From Phenylobacterium sp. Root1290 (GTDB lineage: Bacteria > Pseudomonadota > Alphaproteobacteria > Caulobacterales > Caulobacteraceae), in the NCBI RefSeq assembly GCF_001425305.1, contig NZ_LMEE01000003.1:1-64000 (forward strand): DNA of 64,000 nucleotides. The letters run 5' to 3'. Each line of letters begins with the position of its first letter. Position 1 is the first letter of the stretch. Positions 17,909 through 26,163 of the stretch are shown here, piece by piece. The translations under genes and the position numbers were made by a program. The notes beneath the pieces were generated by a model. That model had not been told where the DNA came from. It saw only the letters and a program-made list of their open reading frames with translations, and searched no databases.

Positions 17909-20116
17909 TTGAACCTTCGGCACTTCCTCAACGAGCTTCGGACGCGCAACGTCGTGCGGGTGGCCGGGGTCTACACGGTCACCGCCTGGGGCGTGTTCCA
18001 GGTCGCCAGGACGGTCTTCGAGACCCTTGAGCTGCCCAAGTGGCTGTCGGTGACGACCCTGATGCTGCTGGCGGTCGGCCTGCCGCTGACCCTATTGCTG
18101 ACCTGGGCTTTCGAACTCGGCCCCGACGGCGCGATCCGCCGCACGCGGGCCCTGGGCGAGGACGCGCCCAAGCGCATGAACTGGATGGATTGGACCGCGC
18201 TGGCGGCCATCGGCGCGGGCGTGGTGATCTTCGTCGCCACCGCGGTCGGCCTGACTGGGTCGCTGCGCGGCGACGCCGGCCCCAACCTGCTGTCGGCCCC
18301 CAGCAAGTCCGTCGCGGTGCTGCCCTTCGCCAATTTCAGCGCCGCCAAGGACTCCGAGTATTTCGCCGACGGACTGACTGAGGAGGTCACCAACAGCCTG
18401 GCCCAGGTGCCTGACCTCAAGGTCGCGGGCCGGACCTCGGCCTTCTACTTCAAGGGCAAGAACGAGGACGTCCGCGAGATCGGCAAGAAGCTGAATGTCG
18501 CCCACGTGGTCGAGGGCAGCGTGCGGCGCTCGGGCGACCGCCTGCGGGTCACCTGCCAACTGGTCAGCGTCAAGAACGGCTTCCACCTGTGGTCGGAGAC
18601 CTACGACCGGCACATGGACGACGCCTTCGCCATCCAGACCGAGATCGCCGACGGAGTGGCCACCGCGCTGAAGGCCGAGCTGAGCGCCGGCGGCGGCGAA
18701 GCGGCGGCCAGGCGGGCGCCGCGCGACCCGGAGGCTTACCGTTTGGAGGTGGTCGCCAAGGGCCAGATGCGCCGCAAGGGCAAGGCCCAGGTGATGGCGG
18801 CCCAGGCGATCTACCGCCGCCTTATCGACATGGAGCCGGACAACGCCGAGGTCCGCGCCGCCTACGCCTACGCGACCGCCTATCTCGCGCAGAACCATCT
18901 CGAGGGCGACTTCACGCCCGCGGTGCAAAGCGCCGAGACCCAGATCGCCAAGGCGCTGGAGCTCGATCCGAAATCGTCATCGGCCTATATCGCCAAGGGC
19001 TTCGTCTCGGCGATCCGCTTCATCCGCGAGGGTTCGGCCGACGCCGAGCTGGAGGCCGAGAGCGCCTACAAGCGCGCCGTCGACCTGGCCCCGCGCGACC
19101 CGGAGGCGCTGAGCCTCTATGGCGATTACATCGCCGCCCGCCGCCCGACCGAGGCGGTGACCTATCTGCGCCGCGCGCTGGAGATCGATCCCCTCGACCG
19201 CATCGCCAACAACGCCCTGGCCGGCTCCCTGGCGGCGACGGGCAAGCTGGACGAGGCGGCCCAGCGCCTGCGGACCAACATCGAGCTGTTTCCGGAGTTC
19301 ATCGATTCCAAGGAGCAGCTTGGCGACATCATGATCGAACAGGGGCGGCTGGATCAGGCGGTGATCTGGTATCGCATGGCCGCCGAGCCGCAGACCGACC
19401 CCTCCGCGTCGATCCAGCTCGCCAATCTCTACTACAATCTCGGTCTCCCGGCGGAGGCGGAACGCACGCTCGCGCCATGGGCCGGGCATCCGGTGGTGGG
19501 GCCGGTCGCGACGGCGGTGCAGATGCTGGTCGCGGGCGACTTCGACGGCCTCGGGACGCTCTCTCGCGGCAAACTGGCCGAGGCCGAGCCCGACCCCCTC
19601 TGGCATAGCGGCATGGCCGTCGCCGCCACCGAGCTCGGCCAGTACGACCTGGCCCGCGGCGAGTGGCTGGTGATGTCGCCAGAGCTCTTCGAGCCGGCTC
19701 CCAAGGTCTCCACCCGACTGGCCAACGAGGCGGTCAGCGCCGCCTATGTCATCGACCAGACCGGCGACAAGGGCCAGGCTCGGCGTATCCTCCAGGCGGT
19801 GCTCGCGGCGACCGAGCCACAGGCGGGGATGCGCCAACCGAACGCGCGGAAGATCGCGCGCGTGAAGGCCTTCGCGATGCTCGGCGACAACGAACGCGCC
19901 CTGGCCGAACTGCGCTCGGCCGTGGATGCCGGCTATCGCGTCCTCTACGACATCGACCTGTTCATGCGCCTGGACACCTATCCGATGATGGCGCCGCTGC
20001 GCGCCGATCCACGCTTCCGGGCGATGATCCGCCAGGTCGAGACGGACAATCGCGAGATGCGCGAGGCGCTGCTGTCGCGTGCGCCGCCGGCCGGGGCGCC
20101 GCCGCGTCGGTCGTGA
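17909..20116 (+). CDS. Membrane-anchored TolB-like/TPR protein
   Basis: A 735-residue protein. Three hydrophobic segments lie near the N-terminus (about 15-35, 45-68 and 94-116). They are followed by a FlgO/TolB-N-like domain (about 130-230) with VAVLPFANFSAAKDSEYFAD and GSVRRSGDRLRVTCQLV. Six or more TPR-like helical repeats follow to about residue 700. Proteins of this layout often carry an N-terminal adenylate cyclase or winged-helix domain; here that is absent. The role is unknown, possibly a scaffold at the inner membrane. The start is TTG at 17909 with AGGAG 9 nt upstream. Confidence 0.8.
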   Translation: MNLRHFLNELRTRNVVRVAGVYTVTAWGVFQVARTVFETLELPKWLSVTTLMLLAVGLPLTLLLTWAFELGPDGAIRRTRALGEDAPKRMNWMDWTALAAIGAGVVIFVATAVGLTGSLRGDAGPNLLSAPSKSVAVLPFANFSAAKDSEYFADGLTEEVTNSLAQVPDLKVAGRTSAFYFKGKNEDVREIGKKLNVAHVVEGSVRRSGDRLRVTCQLVSVKNGFHLWSETYDRHMDDAFAIQTEIADGVATALKAELSAGGGEAAARRAPRDPEAYRLEVVAKGQMRRKGKAQVMAAQAIYRRLIDMEPDNAEVRAAYAYATAYLAQNHLEGDFTPAVQSAETQIAKALELDPKSSSAYIAKGFVSAIRFIREGSADAELEAESAYKRAVDLAPRDPEALSLYGDYIAARRPTEAVTYLRRALEIDPLDRIANNALAGSLAATGKLDEAAQRLRTNIELFPEFIDSKEQLGDIMIEQGRLDQAVIWYRMAAEPQTDPSASIQLANLYYNLGLPAEAERTLAPWAGHPVVGPVATAVQMLVAGDFDGLGTLSRGKLAEAEPDPLWHSGMAVAATELGQYDLARGEWLVMSPELFEPAPKVSTRLANEAVSAAYVIDQTGDKGQARRILQAVLAATEPQAGMRQPNARKIARVKAFAMLGDNERALAELRSAVDAGYRVLYDIDLFMRLDTYPMMAPLRADPRFRAMIRQVETDNREMREALLSRAPPAGAPPRRS

Positions 20117-20569
20117 TCAGGTCCGGATGCGGTCCAGCAGCGCGCGCAGGGCTTCGACCTCCGCCCCGGTGAAGCCGTGGGTCAGGTCGCGGTCGTGGTC
20201 GCGCACCTGCTGGGTGATCTGCGGCAGCCGCGCCTCGCCGTGGGCGGTCAGGAACAGCGCCTGCGCGCGTCCGTCGTCCGGCGCCGCCCGCCGCTCGATC
20301 AGGCCCTGGCCGGCCAGGGCGTCGACGATCGCCAGTACCCCGGACCGGGCGATGCCCATGATGGTCGCCAGCTCGGTCTGCTTGAGGCCGGGGTTCTGCG
20401 CGATCAGCACCAGGGCCGAGAACCTCTGGGTCGTGACCCCCTCGGCGCCCAGTCGGGCGTCGAACGCCTCGGTCATGCGGATCTGCGCCCGGCGCAGGGC
20501 GTAGCCGACCAGCTCGTCAAGGACGCCATAGTCCACGCCGGGCCGGCGGGGATCGAACCGATCGCTCAT
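20117..20569 (-). CDS. MarR family transcriptional regulator
   Basis: A 150-residue winged-helix repressor. The recognition region is LKQTELATIMGIARSGVLAIVDAL, followed by the wing LIERRAAPDDGRAQALFLT with the conserved Asp-Asp-Gly-Arg turn. The N- and C-terminal helices form the dimer interface. It is divergent from the monooxygenase operon, and a perfect 19-nt palindrome lies between them (20642-20660), so it probably represses that operon and responds to an aromatic or phenolic ligand. Its stop directly abuts the stop of the TPR gene. Confidence 0.92.
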   Translation of the reverse strand: MSDRFDPRRPGVDYGVLDELVGYALRRAQIRMTEAFDARLGAEGVTTQRFSALVLIAQNPGLKQTELATIMGIARSGVLAIVDALAGQGLIERRAAPDDGRAQALFLTAHGEARLPQITQQVRDHDRDLTHGFTGAEVEALRALLDRIRT

Positions 20570-20641
20570 CGCGCCCCACTCCTCCGTGCTCGCCCTGCGT
20601 TCATCGCCGTTCGCGGCGGGCCATTGAAGTCCAAATCTAGA

Positions 20642-20660
20642 TTGTTATGGTGCATAACAA
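20642..20660. promoter_or_regulatory. Likely MarR operator palindrome
   Basis: Perfect 8-base arms TTGTTATG (20642-20649) and CATAACAA (20653-20660) flank GTG. It lies 72 nt upstream of marR and 24 nt before the monooxygenase start, in an otherwise GC-rich region. Size and position fit an operator of the adjacent MarR protein. Confidence 0.7.
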
Positions 20661-20684
20661 AGTGCGCCATAAGGGAGGGCGACG

Positions 20685-21908
20685 ATGAAAGTGATCGTGG
20701 CCGGAGCCGGCATCGGCGGCCTGACCGCTGCGCTGACGCTCCACGCGGCCGGGCATGACGTCGTCGTCTTCGAGGCCGTCCCGCAGATCCTGCCGCTCGG
20801 CGTCGGCATCAATCTGCTCCCTCACGCGGGCGAGGTGCTCGCCGAACTCGGCCTCATGGACGAGTTGGCCGCCCAGGCCGTGGCGACCCGCGAGCTGGTC
20901 TACTTCAATCACAAGGGGCAGCGGATCTGGGGCGAGCCGCGCGGCCGCTATGCCGGTCATGCCTCGCCGCAGCTGTCCCTGCCGCGCGGCGTCCTGCAGT
21001 CGGTGCTGCTGGAGGCGGTGGGCTCGCGCCTGGGCCCTGAGCGCGTGGTCTGCGACCGCCGCCTAGTCGGTTTCAGCCAGGACGGGGGGCAGGTCTCCGC
21101 CGCCTTCGCATCCGCGGCTGGCGAGGAGGTTGTGGCGCGGGCCGACATCCTGGTGGCCGCCGACGGGATCCATTCTGCGGCGCGCGCGACGTTCTTCCCT
21201 GACGAAGGGCCGCCGGTCTATTCGGGCCGCACGCTTTGGCGCGCCACCACCCTGGCCGCGCCGTTCCTCAGCGGCGCCAGCATGATCATGGCCGGCTGGC
21301 AGGACCAGAAGTTCGTCGCCTATCCCATCGGCCCCGTGCGGCCGGACGGCCGTCAGCAGATCAACTGGATCGCCGAGCTCAGTCTGCCCGAACGCCTGCG
21401 TCGCGAGGATTGGAATCGCCGCGGCGCGCTCGATGATTTCCTGCCGCGGTTCGAGGACTGGCGCTTCGACTGGCTGGACGTGCCCGGCCTGATCACCGGT
21501 GCGCAGACGACCTACGAGTACCCGATGGTCGATCGCGACCCGCTGCCGCGCTGGAGCCACGGGGCGGTGACCCTGCTCGGCGACGCCGCCCACCCAATGT
21601 ATCCGATCGGCTCAAATGGGGCGAGCCAGGCGATCCTCGACGCCCGCGCCCTGGCCCAGGCGCTGGCCGCGGCGACGGACGCTGCGAGCGGTCTGGCCGC
21701 CTATGAGCAGGCGCGCCTGGGTCCGACCGCCGCCATCGTCGTCGCCAATCGCGGCAACGGCCCTGAGCAGTGCATGCAGTTGGCTCACGAGCGCGCGCCG
21801 CAGGGCTTCGCCCGCATCGAGGACGTGTTCGCAGCCGGCGAGCTGGAGGCCATCGCCGCCCGCTACAAGGTGCTGACCGGACTGCGCCCGAAGGAAACGC
21901 AAGCATGA
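20685..21908 (+). CDS. FAD-dependent monooxygenase (salicylate hydroxylase/PhzS class)
   Basis: A 407-residue class A flavoprotein hydroxylase. The FAD-binding GAGIGG (7-12) opens the Rossmann fold, with the ribose-binding Glu about residue 30. The DG motif is in VAADGIHSAAR and the GD motif in LLGDAAHPMYPIGSNGASQAI. It probably hydroxylates an aromatic or cyclic substrate using NAD(P)H and O2. It starts a three-gene operon with DUF3237 and alpha/beta-hydrolase genes and is probably controlled by the divergent MarR. Its stop overlaps the next start (ATGA). Confidence 0.92.
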   Translation: MKVIVAGAGIGGLTAALTLHAAGHDVVVFEAVPQILPLGVGINLLPHAGEVLAELGLMDELAAQAVATRELVYFNHKGQRIWGEPRGRYAGHASPQLSLPRGVLQSVLLEAVGSRLGPERVVCDRRLVGFSQDGGQVSAAFASAAGEEVVARADILVAADGIHSAARATFFPDEGPPVYSGRTLWRATTLAAPFLSGASMIMAGWQDQKFVAYPIGPVRPDGRQQINWIAELSLPERLRREDWNRRGALDDFLPRFEDWRFDWLDVPGLITGAQTTYEYPMVDRDPLPRWSHGAVTLLGDAAHPMYPIGSNGASQAILDARALAQALAAATDAASGLAAYEQARLGPTAAIVVANRGNGPEQCMQLAHERAPQGFARIEDVFAAGELEAIAARYKVLTGLRPKETQA

Positions 21909-22354
21909 CCCCGGAACTCTCGCCGCTGATGACCCTCGAGGTCCTGGTCGGCCCGCCGGTGCAGGTCGATGCTTCGGCGCACGGACGCCGATTCATCCCG
22001 ATCATTGGCGGGATCGTTGGCGGCGGCCTGGACGGGGTGGTGCTGCCAGGCGGCGGCGACTGGCAGACCCTGTGGCCCGACGGGCGCATGGATATCGCCG
22101 CCCACTATGTCCTCGACATCGTCGGGCAGGGAACGGTCGAGGTCCGCTCCGAAGGCCTGCGGCACGGCCCGCCGGACGTACTGGCGGCGCTGGCGCGCGG
22201 CGAGGCGGTGGATCCGGCGAGCTATTACTTCCGCACCTCGGTGCGGCTGCGCACCGCCGCGCCGGGACTGCAGCGGTTGAACCGGCTGTTGGCGCTGGCG
22301 GTCGGCGAACGGGCCGCCGACCGGGTGCGCCTGCGTGTCTTTGAGATCGGGTGA
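21905..22354 (+). CDS. DUF3237/UPF0311 family protein
   Basis: A 149-residue protein typical of DUF3237. The core contains GRRFIPIIGGIVGGGLDGVV, then WQTLWPDGRMDIAAHYVLD and a YYFRTSVRLRT strand, giving a lipocalin-like beta fold. The family has no fixed function but is often found beside catabolic hydrolases and monooxygenases. It is translationally coupled to the monooxygenase (4-nt overlap) and ends 11 nt before the hydrolase, so it probably acts in the same pathway. Confidence 0.87.
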   Translation: MTPELSPLMTLEVLVGPPVQVDASAHGRRFIPIIGGIVGGGLDGVVLPGGGDWQTLWPDGRMDIAAHYVLDIVGQGTVEVRSEGLRHGPPDVLAALARGEAVDPASYYFRTSVRLRTAAPGLQRLNRLLALAVGERAADRVRLRVFEIG

Positions 22355-22365
22355 GGGGAACGAAA

Positions 22366-23127
22366 ATGGGCGAGCGGTTTGAGACTTCAGACGGCGTCGG
22401 GATCGTCTGGCATGAATGGGGCGCGGAGCTGCCCGGGCCGCCGGTGGTGCTGCACCACGGCTTCGGGGCCAACGCCAAGCTCAACTGGCTGGGCGCCGGC
22501 GTCATCGCGGCCCTGACCGCGGCCGGCCGGCGGGTGATCGCCGTCGATGCGCGCGGCCACGGCGAGTCCGACAAGCCGCACGATCCGGCCTTCTATGGCG
22601 AGGACCGGATGGCCCGCGACGTCTCCGAGCTGATCGATCGGCTGGGCTTCGAGACCTTCGACCTCGTCGGCTACTCGATGGGCGCCATCGTCTCGCTGAT
22701 CGCCGGCGCGCGCGAACCGCGTATCCGTCGTCTCGTCATCGGCGGGGTCGGCGACGGCATCCTGGCCCAGGGCGGCGTCGACACTCGCGTGGTCGACAAC
22801 CAGGACATCGTCAAAGCCCTGCTGGCCGATGACCCGGCCGACATTCCGCCCGCGGCGCGCGGCTTCCGCCAACTGGCCGACGCCACCGGCGCCGACCGCA
22901 AGGCCCTGGCCGCCCAGGCTCAGGTCGTCCACGCCAGCCGCATCCCGCTGGAGGACATCAAGGCCCAGACCCTGGTGCTGGCCGGCGACGCCGATCCGCT
23001 GGCCGCCCGGCCCGAGCGGCTGGCCGCCGCGATCGCGGGCGCCCAGGTGCGGATCGCGCCAGGCGACCACCGCAGCGTCGTAGCCGCCCCGCAGTTCGCC
23101 GCGGCGCTGGTGGAGTTCCTCGCCTAG
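22366..23127 (+). CDS. Alpha/beta hydrolase in the MarR-linked operon
   Basis: A 253-residue hydrolase. The oxyanion segment is LHHGFGANAK, the nucleophile elbow GYSMG (Ser about 105), the acid Asp in LAGDADPL and the catalytic His in GDHRS. The short cap region suggests a small ester, lactone or C-C bond substrate. In this operon it may open the ring product of the monooxygenase. The ATG at 22366 is placed by a GAGGGGA site 7 nt upstream. Confidence 0.9.
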   Translation: MGERFETSDGVGIVWHEWGAELPGPPVVLHHGFGANAKLNWLGAGVIAALTAAGRRVIAVDARGHGESDKPHDPAFYGEDRMARDVSELIDRLGFETFDLVGYSMGAIVSLIAGAREPRIRRLVIGGVGDGILAQGGVDTRVVDNQDIVKALLADDPADIPPAARGFRQLADATGADRKALAAQAQVVHASRIPLEDIKAQTLVLAGDADPLAARPERLAAAIAGAQVRIAPGDHRSVVAAPQFAAALVEFLA

Positions 23128-23221
23128 CCGATTTCCGAATGGCTGGGGTTCGGATTTGGGTGGTTGCGCGAAGCGCCGCCAAGCTCGACCTTGGCGGCCT
23201 GGTCCATCGGAGCCATGCGCC

Positions 23222-23866
23222 ATGTTCGTCGGCCACTACGCTGCTTCCCTCGCCGCCAAGGCCATCGAGCCCCGCGCGCCCCTCTGGACCTACGTGATCG
23301 CCGCCCAGGCCATCGACATCGGCTGGGGCGCGCTGGTGATGGCGGGCGTCGAGAAGGTGCGCATCGATCCCAGCCTGCCGGGCAGCGCGCTCGACCTCTA
23401 CCACATGCCCTTCACGCACAGCCTGCCGGCGGTGGTGCTGTGGTCGCTCGCGGGCCTGCTGCTGGCGCGGGCCGCGCGCCTGCCCTGGGGCGCGGCGATC
23501 GCCATCGCCCTGGTGGTCTTCTCGCACTGGCTGACCGACCTGCTGGTGCACCGGCCCGACCTTGAGCTCTGGTTCGGCGGGACCAAGGTCGGCTTCGGCC
23601 TCTGGAACTATCCGCTGCCCGAACAGGCGGTCGAGATCGGCCTGCTGGGTCTGGGGGCGGCGGCCTGGGCGTTCGTGCGCGGACGGCAGGGGCGCTCGCT
23701 GTGGCCGGTGCTGGTCTTCATGACCATTCTGGTCGCCGTGCAGATCATCGCCATGGTCATGCCGGGCGATGGCGATGCGGCCCGATTGGGCGGCACGGCC
23801 CTGGCCGTCTACCTGGTTCTGGGGCTGATCGCGTTCGTCCTGGACCGGCCGCGCAAGGTGACCTAG
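23222..23866 (+). CDS. Multi-spanning membrane protein, YdjM-like metal-dependent hydrolase family
   Basis: A 214-residue protein with about five membrane helices. It keeps the polar signature of the membrane-bound YdjM/LexA-binding hydrolase-like family: an N-terminal GHYAAS, a PFTHSLPA loop, and HWLTDLLVHRPD, whose His and Asp residues may bind metal. The function is unknown. It lies 94 nt after the hydrolase gene in the same direction and may be separate from that operon. Confidence 0.65.
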   Translation: MFVGHYAASLAAKAIEPRAPLWTYVIAAQAIDIGWGALVMAGVEKVRIDPSLPGSALDLYHMPFTHSLPAVVLWSLAGLLLARAARLPWGAAIAIALVVFSHWLTDLLVHRPDLELWFGGTKVGFGLWNYPLPEQAVEIGLLGLGAAAWAFVRGRQGRSLWPVLVFMTILVAVQIIAMVMPGDGDAARLGGTALAVYLVLGLIAFVLDRPRKVT

Positions 23867-23902
23867 CGGCGCCCTTGCCCTCTAAAATCAGCGGCGCATA
23901 GT

Positions 23903-23938
23903 CCTCCCAACGGCCGCGTGATGACGGCTGCTGGGAGG
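23903..23938 (+). promoter_or_regulatory. Hairpin covering the ribosome binding site of the PQQ dehydrogenase
   Basis: Outer arms CCTCCCA (23903-23909) and TGGGAGG (23932-23938) pair perfectly. Inner arms GCCG (23913-23916) and CGGC (23925-23928) extend the stem across a 3x3 internal loop. The 3' outer arm contains the GGGAGG Shine-Dalgarno sequence, 7 nt before the ATG at 23946. In RNA this would hide the ribosome site; as DNA it could be an operator. Confidence 0.55.
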
Positions 23939-23945
23939 CGCATCC

Positions 23946-26090
23946 ATGAAGAGCTTGAAGCTGGCGGCGGTCATCGCCGTGGCGGCGGTCTTGGCCGCAT
24001 GCAGTCAGAAGGCCGAGACGGCCAAGTCCGGCAATGTCGATGGCGACCGCATCGCCGCGGCGGCCGGCAACGGCGAATGGCTCTCCTACGGCCGGACCTA
24101 TGACGAGCAGCGTCACAGCCCGCTCGACAAGATCAACGCCAGCAACGTCGGCCAGCTGGGCCTGGCCTGGATGTACGAATTCGACACCGACCGCGGCCAG
24201 GAGGCGACGCCGATCGTGGTCGACGGCACGCTCTACACCACCACCTCGTGGTCAAAGGTCTTCGCGTTCGACGCCAAGACCGGGGCGCTGAAGTGGTCGT
24301 TCGATCCCAAGGTCGACGGCAAGAAAGGCTTCGACGCCTGCTGCGACGTGGTCAACCGCGGCGTCGCGGTCTGGAAGGGCAGGGTCTATGTCGGCGCGCT
24401 CGACGGCCGGCTGATCGCCCTCGACGCGGCCACTGGCAAGCAGGTCTGGTCGGTGCAGACCACCGATACTTCGCGTCCCTATACGATCACCGGCGCGCCG
24501 CGGGTCATCAAGGACAAGGTCCTGATCGGCAACGGCGGCGGCGAGTACGGCGTGCGCGGCTACCTGTCGGCCTACGACGTCAACGACGGCAAGCTGGTCT
24601 GGCGCTTCTTCACCACGCCCAATCCCAACGGCCAGCCGGACAACGCCGCCTCCGACAAGGTCATGAAGGAGAAGGGCGCGGCCACCTGGTTCGGCGAGGG
24701 CTGGAAGGAGACCGGCGGCGGCGGCACCGTCTGGGACGCCATGGCCTACGACCCGGAGCTGGACATCCTCTATGCGGGCGTCGGCAACGGCTCGCCCTGG
24801 AATCACGTGAAGCGCTCGGACGGCAAGGGCGACAACCTCTTCCTGTCTTCGATCCTGGCGCTGAAGCCCGACACCGGCGAGTACGTCTGGCACTATCAGA
24901 CCACGCCGGGCGAGAGCTGGGACTACACCGCCACCCAGCACATCATCCTGGCTGACATGAATGTGGGAGGTACGCCGCGAAAGGTGCTGATGCAGGCGCC
25001 CAAGAACGGCTTCTTCTACGTCCTCGACCGCACCAACGGCCAGCTGATCTCGGCCAAGCCCTACGTGCCGATCACCTGGGCAAAGGGGGTGGACCCCTCC
25101 ACCGGCCGGCCGATCGAGAACCCCGGCGTCCGCTATGAAAACGCCCCGTCGCTGCAGGTGCCGGCGCCGTTCGGCGCCCACAACTGGCACCCGATGGCCT
25201 TCAACCCCAAGGAAAACCTGGTCTACATCCCGGCCCAGGTGATCCCCTTCGCCTACACGCCGGACAAGGGCTACGCCTACCGCGCCGGCGCCTGGAACGT
25301 CGGCACCGATTTCCTCGCCAACGCCCTGCCCACCGACAAGGCCCAGATCGCCGCCCTCAAGGCGATGGTGAAGGGCGAGTTGATCGCCTGGGACCCCGTC
25401 GCCCAGAAGGCCCGCTTCACGATCCAGCACCCCTACTTCTGGAACGCCGGCATCCTCTCGACCGGCGGCGGACTGATCTTCCAGGGCGCCGCCCAGGGCG
25501 AGTTCGCCGCCTATGGCGCCGCCGACGGCAAGAAACTGTGGTCCTACAAGACCGACAACGGCGTCATCGCCGCGCCGATGACCTATGAGATCGACGGCGA
25601 GCAGTACGTCGCGCAGATGGTCGGCTATGGCGGGGCCGGGGCGCTGTCGGCCCCGTTCATCCTGCCCGACCGTCCCCGCCTGCCGGGCCGGCTGCTGGTC
25701 TTCAAGCTCGGCGGCAAGGCGACGGCTCCGGCCTATGTCCGGCCAGAAAAGTTCGAGATCGACCTCACCGGCGTGACCTCGACCGGCGACGCCAAGCGCG
25801 GCTTCGCCCTGTTCCACCAGAACTGCCAGGTCTGCCACGGCCCCAATGCGACCGGGACCTATCTGCCGGACCTGCGCCGTTCGCAGATGCTGCTCTCGTC
25901 CGACAGCTGGAAGTCGGTGGTGATCGACGGGGCCCTGGCCGAACGCGGCATGGCCAGCTTCAGCCGCTTCATCGACGCTCAAGGCGCCGAGGACCTGCGC
26001 GCCTACGTGCTCACCGAGGCGCGGGCCGTGCAGGCCGAGGCAAAATCTGCAACGTCTCCGGCCAAGGGAGCGCCGGCGCCGAAGAGCTAG
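23946..26090 (+). CDS. PQQ-dependent alcohol dehydrogenase (quinohemoprotein), lipoprotein
   Basis: A 714-residue periplasmic enzyme. The N-terminal signal ends in lipobox LAAC (Cys19), predicting a lipid anchor. The eight-bladed quinoprotein propeller covers about 35-600. It has the vicinal disulfide Cys-Cys in FDACCDVVNRG, the PQQ/metal region GSPWNH, and repeated tryptophan docking motifs. A C-terminal cytochrome c domain has heme motif CQVCH at about 626-630. It oxidises alcohols and passes electrons to the respiratory chain. A hairpin covers its ribosome binding site. Confidence 0.93.
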   Translation: MKSLKLAAVIAVAAVLAACSQKAETAKSGNVDGDRIAAAAGNGEWLSYGRTYDEQRHSPLDKINASNVGQLGLAWMYEFDTDRGQEATPIVVDGTLYTTTSWSKVFAFDAKTGALKWSFDPKVDGKKGFDACCDVVNRGVAVWKGRVYVGALDGRLIALDAATGKQVWSVQTTDTSRPYTITGAPRVIKDKVLIGNGGGEYGVRGYLSAYDVNDGKLVWRFFTTPNPNGQPDNAASDKVMKEKGAATWFGEGWKETGGGGTVWDAMAYDPELDILYAGVGNGSPWNHVKRSDGKGDNLFLSSILALKPDTGEYVWHYQTTPGESWDYTATQHIILADMNVGGTPRKVLMQAPKNGFFYVLDRTNGQLISAKPYVPITWAKGVDPSTGRPIENPGVRYENAPSLQVPAPFGAHNWHPMAFNPKENLVYIPAQVIPFAYTPDKGYAYRAGAWNVGTDFLANALPTDKAQIAALKAMVKGELIAWDPVAQKARFTIQHPYFWNAGILSTGGGLIFQGAAQGEFAAYGAADGKKLWSYKTDNGVIAAPMTYEIDGEQYVAQMVGYGGAGALSAPFILPDRPRLPGRLLVFKLGGKATAPAYVRPEKFEIDLTGVTSTGDAKRGFALFHQNCQVCHGPNATGTYLPDLRRSQMLLSSDSWKSVVIDGALAERGMASFSRFIDAQGAEDLRAYVLTEARAVQAEAKSATSPAKGAPAPKS

Positions 26091-26163
26091 GTCGCTGATG
26101 GGCGCGCGTCTCAGAGCGCGCGCCCGCTAGCGACTGCGCCGCCAAGGGTCTATCTCTGAGCGC

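Noticed and set aside
24252..25982. Long open frame on the reverse strand opposite the PQQ dehydrogenase
   Set aside because: The forward protein has clear signal, propeller and heme motifs. The reverse frame is Gly/Ala/Arg-rich without domains and arises from third-position GC bias in this high-GC genome.
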